From assembly GCA_963920525.1 (NCBI GenBank), contig OY986437.1, positions 61,231,330 through 61,295,329 on the forward strand: a stretch of 64,000 nucleotides of DNA, read 5' to 3'. Below the pieces are notes generated by a model. That model ran no database searches. It was not told the origin of the DNA and saw only the letters and a list, made by a program, of their open reading frames with translations. Below are positions 24,676 through 34,895 of the stretch, piece after piece. A program made the position numbers and the translations under genes. Numbering within the stretch: position 1 is the stretch's first letter; every line of letters starts with the position of its first letter. Source of the stretch: Dichetophora obliterata. Lineage: Eukaryota > Arthropoda > Insecta > Diptera > Sciomyzidae.

Positions 24676-26775
24676 AAGAAGACCCTGTTTAGTTTCAAGC
24701 CGTAAAAGTCTGCAGGACCGGATGAAATCGTTTCGGTTGCTCTTAAAAAAACTGCGTCCTTAATCTTTCTATGTCTTATAGTCATTTTCAGGGGCTGTCT
24801 TGACATGGTATTTATCCCGGAGGTGGGCAGGAACTTGCAACGTGAACAGACACATAAGTTAATTATCTTTTCTGCTAAAAACTCTGGAAGGTTCCACCTC
24901 TGGAGAGGTGGAAAACTCTCTCTTAATAGATATTGATATTCATATTCGTTGTTACATCGTGCGTTCAAATTTACAGCCATGCACTTTTCCAAAAAAGACA
25001 GGTCTGTAGAAACGGCCATGCACTCTCTGGCTTTTTTCCATAAGAGATATATAGGTAATACAATCATGGCTTTTTTGGATGTCGAAGTTAATGCGTCACT
25101 CTGTTTATGCTGATAAACAATATGTTGGCCGAATGTGTTATCAGTGCATCTCTTGTTGCGTCAGAAACCAGATGATTTGGGAGTAGGAGCATTCCTAAGG
25201 CTTCCCGCAGAGTAAACGCCGAAGCAGGCAGGCAGGCGCAGGAAAACTACGTGAGCAAGCGAGAAAAAGTTGTTTCTATCTCGTTTCTTCGCAGGGCACT
25301 GCCTGCGCCTGCCTGCCTGCCTGTCTGCTTCGGCGTTTACTCTGCGAGCAGCCTAAGGGAGTGTTCTGTCTTCTTTACCATGGAACTTAGTGATCCATGA
25401 ACTACTGAGGATGTTTGAAAAGTTGTGTTGTAGGATGATTGGCGACGCAAATGATATAACTGTTGCTACACAGGGAAAATCTTTGGAAAATTTGGGTTGG
25501 GAAAATATCAATGTTTGGACCAAAGGGTTGGAAATCCCCATAAAACCGAACTAGTCCTTTTCACGAGAAAGTATCGGATTCTGCCCACAAATCGTCAAAG
25601 TCTATATGGGACACAGCTCTTATTTATGGACATAGAGAAGTATCTAGGGGTGTTTGTTGGAAAGAAAGTTAAACTGGAACCCAAATATTCTGAAGCGTAC
25701 TAAAAAAACCAAAGTCGCTTTGTATGCCTGTAAAAAACTAATTGGTAAAACCTGTTGACTGACTGAAAATGTCAGACTATTTGCAAGTAGTTGGGAAAAC
25801 TTCAAGGCACTGCAACTTAGATGCACTTCTTCACTTAGTAACCCTTAATATCATGTGAGAAAAGGTGGCGCAGGACACAGCCATTCATCTTAGAACTACC
25901 CAACAGTGGGTTATAACACTTTCAGGTCAATCTTCTTATATCGTTATCAAGAATTGACTCCTAACAACACCGATTATGAAATTGTAATACCTTCATTTGA
26001 GAAAGGTTTTATAGTCACTGATAGGGATCAGAGACTAGAGAGGAATGAGATAGTTTGTAACCGCTAAGCCAAAGTGGTAGTTACATTTTTACGGACGACT
26101 CAAAACTTGACGACAAAGTCGGGGAGGCGTCTTTTCCGCGAATTTAGTAATAAAAATATTTTTTAGGCTACCAGATCACTGCAACGTTTTTCAGACGGAG
26201 ATAATGGCAATTTATTAAGCTGTAAAATGGCAGTTGTAATTACGTTTCCACTACGGATATCAGCGGTAAAATGTCTTGAAGAGGTGTTTCTAGCATCAAC
26301 AACAGCTCATTATCGTTGCTCTTCTCTTAACGAGTTAGCTGATAAGTGGAACTTTCATATTTTATGGGTACCGGAGCATTAGAAGAATATACCTTGTAAT
26401 TGTAAAGCGGATGAGTTCGCTAGAATAGGTATAGTGAAAACGCTGTTGGCTAACATAAAAACCTTAGGCATATCACTTTTGTCGTGCAAGACTTGGCTGT
26501 AAGCAAAAAATTTCATTAACTTGTCGAATTTTAGGTGGAGTGATATCACTACATGTACTGTAACAAGGCAGGTGTGGTCAAATTTTAATAAAAAGCTTGT
26601 AAAGAAGCTTACACATATGACGAGGAATATGAAAAACAAAATTGAAAACATAATTGTTCAATTCATTCCGATTTTATTTTAAAAGAACGAGTGACATAAC
26701 AGCGTTTCTGAACACGCTTTGTGCTAAAAATTCGCAATTCTCAATTTTTGGGAAACGGGGATACTACTTTTACAT
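24676..26775 (+). pseudogene. Degenerate LINE: reverse transcriptase plus RNase H
   Basis: Many stops and frameshifts, but the order of motifs is that of an I/LOA/R1-type LINE: LFSFKP and KSAGPDEI (about 24684-24733), DRSVETAMHSL and MAFLDVE (about 25000-25090), INNMLAECVISASL (about 25110), the PQGGVLS region (split by a MITE at 25201-25351), LPWNLVIHELLRMFE (about 25375), a thumb region with KTELVLFTRKYRI, YLGV and KKTKVALYACKKLIGK (25550-25750), RNase H traces ending WVPEH and NCKADEFARIG (about 26365-26430), and a C-terminal SIFGKRGYYF (about 26740). It would have been the polymerase and nuclease of a retrotransposon. It looks like the same broad clade as the 45.6-kb element but is much older. 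A tail may continue after the MITE at 26776-27129, to about 27200. Confidence 0.75.
25201..25351. mobile_element. Hairpin MITE (151 bp) in the LINE's PQGG motif
   Basis: Two arms of about 38 bp with core CGCAGAGTAAACGCCGAAGC are inverted (25206-25242 and 25306-25346), including GGCAG/CTGCC stutters. The host sequence CCTAAGG is present on both sides (25194-25200 and 25352-25358), a 7-bp target duplication. The flanking LINE frame reads through CCT-AAG-GGA (PQGG region) when the unit and one copy are omitted. It is far more GC-rich than its surroundings. Confidence 0.75.
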
Positions 26776-27129
26776 GGGGCCAAATAACTCATTTCAGCTC
26801 ATGCAGTCAAATGACTCATTTCAGCTCATGCAGCCAAATGAGTAACGAAATCATTTCATTTCCCATACAAATTCTCAGTTGCGATTCTACTAGTTTTAAA
26901 CAAATGAATGAGATTAGATACATTCTTGAGACTTATTACAAGCTATTTCGAACGCATTCAATGGAGAATGGATAAAAAACACGGAACATACTCAAAACAA
27001 AGGAAAACGTCTTACAAAAAATACAAAAAACATCAAACTACCAGTTGTCAAACATATGGAGATATTTTCGCAAAATACAACCAATGTAAACAGTTTTTAA
27101 TGACTCATTTCAAATGAGTCATTTGGCCC
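26776..27129. mobile_element. MITE with GGGCCAAAT ends
   Basis: GGGCCAAATAACTCATTT at 26777 is matched in inverse by AAATGAGTCATTTGGCCC ending at 27129. The left end is followed by two direct copies of a 27-bp unit (CTCATTTCAGCTCATGCAG). No transposase and no clear target duplication. It appears to interrupt the C-terminal part of the LINE. Confidence 0.5.
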
Positions 27130-28014
27130 GTCAGTATTCATCTTATCAAAATATTTTGTGTTAAGAATACAAACTTTATATGATTAAGTCCAAAAAAAAA
27201 CTCCAGCTGTTCTTTTCTTTCTGTCTTAGAATCATATTTCTCAATATGTGGCTGTTATGTAAAATTTATTTATTTATTATGTTGACTTTATATGCTTTAA
27301 ATACAAATTCTTAATGTTTGATAAGCATAGAAACTAAAGTAAAAACAGAAATACAACAACAAATGTGACATTATGAAATTAAAGAAAAGACTGAGAAATT
27401 GACGCTTCAAAATCTCATCGCCCCGATGGTGCAGTGCGTTAGCGCGCGCTTGCACGGGTATCACAATGATTTCTGATGACGCTTTTAGCATGGCAGAAAT
27501 TGTACAATCAATTCAAGCTAGTGATTTTTTCTTTTCATATTGAAAAAAAGAAACTTTGTTGTTGTTGTTGTTTCTTTGGAAAAATTCGTTAGAACAATTA
27601 ATTGTCCTAACTTTGACCTTAAGCTCGATAAACGATTTTAAACTATCAAACAACTAGAATTTGTATTTAAAATCAAGTATGATTTAAACTATCAAACATT
27701 TAGAATTTGTATTTAAATCATATAAAGTCAACATAATAAATATAGAGGTCATTTAAAAAAAATTTTAATATATTTATTTAGTGTAAATGTAAATTTAGTG
27801 CAGGAACTTATTCGGTTTGCTACAGTCCTGCTACACTGTCGAATAAAGGGTTAAAAGGACTTATAGACCTTTAAAATACCTAAAAATTTTAGAAATCCAA
27901 CATTAATATTAAATAATATAAACTATTTTATGTGTAATTAAAAGTATACACAAATTTTAAAAATGGAAACTTTTCAGATTTTGAAATGGTAATCAGCATC
28001 CCAAAAAATAGTCT
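27130..28014. other. AT-rich non-coding with a tRNA-like A-box fragment
   Basis: At about 27420-27460 the stretch CCCCGATGGTGCAGTGCGTT followed by AGCGCGCG resembles the 5' half of a tRNA or a Pol III A box (TGGTGCAGTG). No B box or matching 3' acceptor follows, so it is at most a relic. The remainder is AT-rich with nothing to call. Confidence 0.35.
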
Positions 28015-28430
28015 AGTCTGTGTCGACAAGGAATAACAGCTAAAGTGTAATTTCAATGTTTCGAGAAATTTTGCTTTAAAGTTTTCGATCTCCATATAAG
28101 TTCTATGAAAGGCAGTTTACTTATTGTGTGATTATTTTGTCTGGAATCAAAATAACTTTTAAAAGATCTTATATATTGTCAGTCTGTGTCAACAAGGAAT
28201 AACAGCTAAAGTGTAATTTCAATGTTTCGAGAAATTTTGCTTTAAAGTTTTCGATCTCCATATAAGTTCTATGAAAGGCAGTTTGCTTTTTGTGTGATTA
28301 TTTTGTCTGGAATCACACTAAAATCTCCCGATTTTGTGTGTGCACGGAACTAATGCGTGGAGCACATCTGTATCATTACCTCAACTGTGACTAAACTCGA
28401 CTTTAGCGGTTATTCCTTGTCGGCACAGAT
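28015..28430. repeat. Inverted-repeat element with an internal 136-bp duplication
   Basis: AGTCTGTGTCGACAAGGAAT starts at 28015 and again at 28181 (one base different); the two copies stay nearly identical for about 136 bp. The same end phrase appears inverted at about 28402-28430 (TTATTCCTTGTCGGCACAGA). The structure suggests a MITE with terminal inverted repeats whose left portion has been duplicated in tandem. Confidence 0.6.
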
Positions 28431-30258
28431 ATTTTGTCAGAATTTGTTTTTTAAAAATACTGTGATATGACCCATTTGTGTGTTTTGTAGGACTTTTATA
28501 CCCCTCGCCTTATATAGGTTTAAATTAAGCATGCTATTTAAAATAAATTGCAGACATTTGTTTAAACAGTTTTTTGTGTTCCTACCTTTTTTTTTTTTTG
28601 TTTTTGCTTTCCTTGCAACAACCTACATAAACTTAGGCACGACATAAAAAAAAAACATATTAGACCAATAGCAAAACGCACACGAAGCCTAAAATTAAAA
28701 ATTTAATATAAGTAAGGCAAAATCTGGGAAAAATATACATATCTAGAAGCAAATAAGAGTAGAGGAATTTAAAAATATAGTCTAGAGGACGAAAAAAGAC
28801 AAGCAAACTAAAAACTCAGCAACATTTTAGAACAAGTACATCAGCAACAACATACAATTTACAAAAACAACATAGCAGCAGGAATTGCTATAAATTGAAT
28901 AATCACAAGAGGCAACCACAACAACAACGACTAATTGCTGCGCATGCGCAGCCGCGATGTTAAAAAATTTGCATTCGATTAAATTTGCGAAAAATACAAT
29001 AACAAGAGAGAAAAGAGAGAAAAAAGATTGGAAAAATCCATACAACAACATGGCTGCGCAGCTTAAACCTACGCAATGTGAAATAATTATGGCACAAAGT
29101 CCGGCGTAGAGACCTGTTCAGAGCCAACATTGGAGGCACGGATGCAAAGCGTAGCCATTCATTATGTCAACCCAGGCAATGAGTCGAAGTTTTCAAGTGA
29201 ATTTATGACTAGTGCCAAGAGGTTGGTGCGCCTGCGCAAAGATCCACTAAAAAGAGCCTCGCATACCCTCGCTCAACGCCACCCGCTTTGAGTCTGGGTT
29301 GGTTTTTTAATGCTATTTTATTTTTCTTGTACCATTAGGCAGCTTAAATTACGACTATGCTCAAAAATTAAGTTGCAGCACTTGTTGCAAGCAGGCTTTG
29401 GCCGTTGGCCAGACAACCTGCCTCACCAATTAACATATTAATTGTTGCGCTCTACTCAGGCCCTAGGCTGGAATAAAGCAATCAATTGGCAAACTTCCTA
29501 GTAAGCATTGGAGCTTGGAATCTTATCTTATCCAGGCAGTCTAGCGATTGATCTGCGATATGTAGCGTTTGCCGATCAACCGATCTTTGTTGTTCGTTGG
29601 CTACCTTTAGTTATCGTTAATAAATTATAATTGTCGGAGAATTTGTTGTCGTTGTCATTCTTGTGTTGTTTTTCTTTTTTAGTTATAGCTAATGTTGATA
29701 AAGCATATAATTTTTCACCTGCGTATCTTGAGCTTGATTTGATTTTATTTTCTGTGCTAAGTGCAGGCCTAATTATTGCTCGAGGTGCTGCTATTTCTGT
29801 CCACTGAAAAATAATTTTCCACCCGTTTTTTTTTTGTGTCATCTGTTCGATACAAACCAGCATTCAAATAGTGACGTGAGCTACCTGAGGCATAAGATTT
29901 TTATCTCTAAAATATAGATCAATGATTGACTTATTTAATTGAAAATATTGCAATCATGGTAATCTTCCAGTTTAGGGTGCAAGACATGCCATCTATAATT
30001 TTTAAAGCATGCATATAATTCTAAAAGAGCTTTATGGCAAAATGCTTTTAAGAGCCGCCAAGTGATTTATTTGGAATTAAATAAATCACTTGAATTAAAT
30101 AAATAAAAAAAACCTCTAAGATATCTTGCTTTAAAGCTAAAAAAACATTTTTTTATAAGCGAAGCTTCATACGCCTCATTCGTTAATTTGCTGGGACAAA
30201 AATCTCAAAACTTATAGATTTATTTTATCAACAAATTTTAGAACAATTTTAAATATTT
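28431..30258. other. Non-coding, with a less AT-rich block at 29.04-29.58 kb
   Basis: The 29040-29580 block has balanced base composition and no terminal repeats, so it may be single-copy host DNA, possibly regulatory. No ORF over 60 codons is credible there. A perfect 13-bp-arm hairpin lies at 30060-30091 (AAGTGATTTATTT and its inverse). Confidence 0.35.
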
Positions 30259-30261
30259 AAA

Positions 30262-30335
30262 GTCCCACGCCAGACTTGAACTTGCACCTCTCTCAATCAC
30301 TAGACGAAACTCTTTGCCACTGAGCCACGCAAATA
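30262..30335 (-). repeat. tRNA-like (SINE-type) segment
   Basis: On the minus strand the stretch reads GCGTGGCTCAGTGGCAAAGA (A-box-like), and about 45 bases later GCAAGTTCAAGTCTGGC (B-box-like, with a T-stem-like GCAAG/CTGGC pairing). The acceptor ends do not pair, so it is not a functional tRNA. It fits a tRNA-derived SINE head or a decayed tRNA gene. Confidence 0.45.
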
Positions 30336-30351
30336 TGCTGATAGGGCTTGT

Positions 30352-30944
30352 CAGGGCACGGACTTTACCACTATTGTGGTAGATCTACCACATTTTTTTC
30401 AAAATTTTAACATCAACCACTTTTATCACCGAAGGCTTAAAATCTACCACTATTTTCACCATCACAAAATTTTTTACTGAATTAGTTCTCTATGAAATAC
30501 TTTTATTAAATACAGCATTAGAAAGCTTAACTGTGAATATCATTAGATTTTGACTTACCTTGTTATTGTGAATGACACTGATATTTTGACGTTGGCTATC
30601 AGCTGCTAACAAAACGTTTGCGCGGGAGGTTTAAACGCGGCACAAATCGATAAAAGTTACCGTTCCGTAAAATTTACCGTCCCGGTAAACTCTCAACTTG
30701 TTGGAAGATCATATCTCCATTTGCTGTGAGTTTACCGGGATGGTGACATTAACCGGACTATGAAGAAATTGGTCCTTAAGGGGGTAACAACACACATATA
30801 AAATAAGGCTTACTAGATTTGTTTCATATTGCTTTGTTTTATTTACTAAAAATTTTAAATATCAAATCTGCCACATTTTATTTCAATCTACCACACTTTT
30901 TGTGTCCAATCTACCACTAAAAATTTTTTTATGTCCGTGCACTG
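30352..30944. mobile_element. hAT-like non-autonomous element with perfect 8-bp duplication
   Basis: Ends: CAGGGCACGGAC on the left and, reverse-complemented, CAGTGCACGGAC on the right. The target duplication GGGCTTGT is identical at 30344-30351 and 30945-30952. Subterminal TCTACCAC/GTGGTAGA motifs recur on both sides, and an internal hairpin pairs CCCGGTAAACTC (about 30683) with GAGTTTACCGGG (about 30728). No ORF; 593 bp. Confidence 0.85.
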
Positions 30945-31030
30945 GGGCTTGTTAATTCACTGCTAAGTATTAGTTTGGCATTCCTTGTCTTGCATTTAAC
31001 ATAACAATAGCATTGCGTGATATGTTAGGC

Positions 31031-31457
31031 ACACGATGATCGTTGATCGGCGTTCAATGAACACTTTTTTACGCTCTTTTACATTTTAATCGTTCATTTT
31101 AATCGTTGGTAGGTCACATGATGATCGTTTCACCGCGTTCAAGTCTTGTTTTTTTCTTTATTCCAGTAAGAATTCTTGTTAAAAATAAGGGTTTCATGCA
31201 ACTTTTTTTGTAATACTTTTCAGTCGAAAAGCAGTACTTCTAGTACTTTTTAGCTGCTAAAAGTGAACATATCTTAAATTTTGTCACCCAGCAACACTGT
31301 TTCGATTGTGATTGCTGTCATGTACAGCGTTCAAAAATGAACATATCTTGATCGCCTTAACAATTGTTCATCCGCTCTGGCTCTCAGTGTTTTTTGACAG
31401 TTTCGCATTATAAGCAACAACAAAAATATTTTGAACGCCGATCAACGATCATCGTGT
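31031..31457. mobile_element. MITE with a perfect 27-bp terminal inverted repeat
   Basis: The 27 bases at 31031-31057 (starting ACACGATGATCGTTGATC) are exactly inverted at 31431-31457. GTTCA-motif repeats lie inside. A TTAGGCAC / GTGCCTTA pair lies just outside, so the true ends may be a few bases further out. No transposase. Confidence 0.6.
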
Positions 31458-33359
31458 AATATGTGCCTTAACATCTGCTTAAGACATGTTTGGATATTCC
31501 CAGTGTGCAATTCAGTCAGGCCTCTTGAAAAAAGGTATGTATTAACTGCTTCTTTTGGTGTCAACACACCTCACAATATCACTGCATCGATGATCGGGCC
31601 TATAAAGCCTACCTGTTAAAAGGTAGGCAAGAAGTTTTCGTTATTTCTCTGTGATGTGTATGTTTACAGTTTAAATGTTATTATAGAACAAACAAACTAA
31701 AATATACACTAAAATCTAGGAACTTTTTTTATTTCAATATGCTTAAAAGGTTTATTAATTACTTGCATACTCAAAACTTTGAAAAAATGTCAACGCTATA
31801 AAGGAACTCTGCTTTTATTAAATAATGCAGTTGAATAGCTATTCCAGAAAAAATTATTAATAAAGCGTCGTTAAAGAGGTACGATTATATATTATTTAAT
31901 GACTAATGATTTTTTATTTAATGATGTTAAAGTGCAATAGCTTATGAGAAAGTACTATAAGACTTTAGCAAAGTGAGTGCGAAAGTACTGACAAATTTTC
32001 CCATTCCATACAAACGGTGTTTGTAAGAAGTGTGAAAGGTCTATTAAATTTTAACAAAGGCTTACTTGAAGGCCTGCGGAGAGAGCATCTATTTCAGGAA
32101 TAGTGCATGAAGTGCAATAATCAGGACTTCCGAAGAAAGTACTTTAACAACGCATTTTCAAAAAATTCTTTTAGAAGGGCTTTTTAGCAAAGCGAGTGCG
32201 GAAGTACTGACAAATTTTCCCATTTCATACAAGCAATAAAACGGTGTTTGCAAGGAGTGTGAAAGGCCTATAAAAACCTAACGCAGGCCTGCAAGAAGAC
32301 CTTCGGACTCCTGCAATTGCCCACTGGGCTTGTATGTTGTTATCTTCTTAACAGTGCAGTGCATCAGCAGCCGCAGCAAACATAAGTATGTGGCTCATTG
32401 ACTTCCCAGTAGGGGAAGTATTCATTACTGAACTTGTTATATAATGATTAACGGCAAATAGTACTTTACGATTTATTAAACGATGGACAAAAGAGTTTAA
32501 TGATTGTTTTGTAACGAAAACCTTATTCTTTATTGAATCAGTGCAAAAAAGGTTTATTTTGCTTTGCTTTATCAACCTTTATTGTCATACTAATCTTCAT
32601 TTATATTCTATGAATATCATTTACAGCTCTTAAATATTTCTTCTTTAAAAAAATCGGAGAATTGTGGTAACTGCTTCTTTGATTATTAAACTTTAACATG
32701 AATATGTCAGCAATCCGTATTTATTGAGGACAATATATTTTAATTTACCTCTTCGTCCTTGAAGATCTTTTGAGTTATTCCACATGAATTTTTGTGGAAC
32801 TAATTACTTGCAAAATAAACCATTTAGTTGGGCTGGCGTTGACTTTTATTTTGTATTTTATGTTATATCCTTAAGTGACTGATCCATGGAATTAATCGAA
32901 CATAAAATTATAGATTACCTGCTATACCGTCACTGAAAATCCACCAGAGGAACTTCGGGGAATCTGTATGTCCAAAGCCAGGATAAAGGGTGATTGTTGT
33001 TTATTAGGTGGACAATTTCTGGGGCACGGCCCACGAATTGATCTCAAAATGAGTTCATTCTTGAGGCACGGCTCTTGAATGTTCATCTGGTTTCCGTAAA
33101 ACAAAAAGTTTACCTTAAACCTTGGTTGTTGGTGCCAAATTTTGGAGAAGGCATGGTTTTGGTATTAAGTTATCATTACATAGTTTATTGTAATATGCTT
33201 TCTATGGACGATCAATCCGATATAACTGGAAGAGCGAGGGCAGCCATCCATCAAGATGAGGAGACCTGATCTATCGTTTGTCTGCAGGCTTTTGTTTTAG
33301 AATTAGGGTTCTATGTAAGAGGCATAGAATCCTTGACCCTAGTATAAGCCAATTGGTAT
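31458..33359. other. Non-coding; two diverged direct repeat units at 31.96-32.3 kb
   Basis: GTACTGACAAATTTTCCCAT occurs at about 31986 and 32204 within units of about 110 bp (GCAAAG-GAGTGCG ... GTGTGAAAGG). The rest, including the 60-75-codon frames at 32348 and 32922, has no recognisable domain. Confidence 0.4.
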
Positions 33360-33515
33360 ACTACGGCGCACGCTTCCTAGTTTTCCAAAAGAGGCTTTTA
33401 ATGAAGCCTTAATTAATTGTGGTTGTGGTTCTGTAGGTGTTAAACTACCGGGAAACCAATGGTTATATTAACCTAGTCATGTACAATTCTAGTGACTAAA
33501 TGTGTCACAGTCAAA
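33360..33515 (+). repeat. Dispersed repeat R, copy 1 (left part)
   Basis: Shares GCTTCCTAGTTTT and then TGGTTAT-TTAA-CTAGTCA, GTACAATT, TAGTG and GTGTCAC with the 40.28-40.46 kb copy. The jockey LINE begins directly after it, and the repeat resumes at 34833-34895 (TCTAAGAACTTTTGG) and then meets a hAT-like insertion. Function unknown; not coding. Confidence 0.55.
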
Positions 33516-33518
33516 GAT

Positions 33519-34586
33519 ATCATCCCAAATCACCAATTTGGCTTCAGGAGAGAACATGGAACCCCAGAGCAATGCCATCGTATTGTAAATACTATAGTTA
33601 ATACAATGGAATATAAACAATATTGCGCTGCAGTGTTCCTAGACGTTCAACAAGCGTTTGATCGCGTTTGGCACGCAGGTCTATTATATAAAATAAAAAG
33701 TCTTCTTCCTACTCCTTACTACCACCTTTTAAAATCGTATTTAACTCCACGATACTTCTATGTTAAAGTCAAAGACGAAAGCTCACAGATATACGAAGCT
33801 CGAGCAGGAGTACCACAAGGCAGTGTACTAGGCCCTATACTTTATACACTTTTCACGTCAGATACGCCTACAAATAATGATGTGCTTTTCGCAACATATG
33901 CTGATGACATAGCCATACTAGCTTCTTCGGAATCTCCCGACACAGCATCAAGTTTGGTGCAGCAACAATTAAATCGACTAGGAGCCTGGCTATGTAAATG
34001 GAATATAAGAGTTAATCCCAGCAAATCAGTAAATGTTACGTTTACACTGAGAAAAAACGAATGTCCAAGACTAACTTTAAATCAGGAAGACATTCCGATA
34101 GCTAACTGCGTAAAGTATCTAGGACTTCATCTTGATAAGAGGCTAACATGGAAAAATCATATAAAAGCCAAACGCACACATCTAGATATCAAAGTTAAAA
34201 AATGTATTGGCTGCTTGGTAGGAACTCGAAACTAAGTATTCAAAATAAATTGCTTTTATACCAGAGTATTTTAAAACCTGTATGGACATACGGCATTCAA
34301 CTTTGGGGCACAGCTAGTACATCAAATATAGAAATACTACAGCGATTCCAATCCAAGACACTTCGCATGATTTTTAATGCACCGTGGTATGTTTCTAATA
34401 AAACGTTGCACAGAGACTCCAATAATGCTATCATTAAGGACGAAATCAAAAGATTCAGCGAAAAATATGTATATTGAACGTTTGGACCACCACCCAAATC
34501 CTTTGGCAATAAACCTTCTAGACAACAGCGAAGACATACGAAGACTTAAAAGAATTCATATCCTAGACCTGCCATTAAGATATTAG
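33519..34586 (+). pseudogene. Jockey-type reverse transcriptase, frameshifted
   Basis: The fragment reads IIPNHQFGFRREHGT, then AVFLDVQQAFDRVWH (catalytic Asp in the first FLDVQQAFD motif), AGVPQGSVLGP, the YADD box in FATYADDIAIL, YLGLHLD and, in the next frame, LKPVWTYGIQLWG, typical of the jockey clade. An enzyme of this type copies LINE RNA at a nicked target. Frame breaks: one A missing in the A run at about 34195-34201, and a second shift at about 34468-34475 before IERLDHHPNPLA; the final stop is at 34584-34586. The endonuclease and ORF1 are missing. The first nine codons of the open frame (from 33492) belong to the flanking repeat. Confidence 0.85.
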
Positions 34587-34832
34587 GTTAAGTAATTAAA
34601 CGAAAATAATGTCAAATTTAATTTAATTATTAAATTAAAACTTATATTATATAAATGAATAATCTAATGTAAAATATTATATTAATATGAATTGTTAAAT
34701 GTACATATTTTCTTTTAGCTGAGTCTGTTGAAACTCAGTAATAATGTTAACTTTACTGTATTATGAAATTGGCTTATTGTTACTGCGACAGATTGCAAAT
34801 ATATTTTACTGAAAAAAAAAAAAAAAAAAAAA
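33519..34832 (+). mobile_element. 5'-truncated jockey-clade LINE with poly(A) tail
   Basis: Only the 3' part of a non-LTR retrotransposon is present: reverse transcriptase from the HQFGFR motif onward, a 3' untranslated region of about 225 bp and an A21 tail (34812-34832). The 5' end joins repeat R. AAAGATA occurs at both junctions (about 33514-33520 and 34829-34835) and may be a short target duplication, though the poly(A) makes it ambiguous. Confidence 0.85.
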
Positions 34833-34895
34833 GATAATTGTTCTAAGAACTTTTGGCCTGTAGACGGGATGTTGAAGAGCCTTGTCTGGTGGAAC

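Noticed and set aside
24609..25067. 152-codon minus-strand ORF
   Set aside because: Antisense of the decayed LINE, whose plus-strand motifs explain the region.
26788..26845. CRISPR-like direct repeats
   Set aside because: Only two adjacent copies of a 27-bp unit inside a MITE in a eukaryotic sequence.
27420..27460. tRNA gene
   Set aside because: Only an A-box-like 5' half; no B box, anticodon stem or acceptor pairing.
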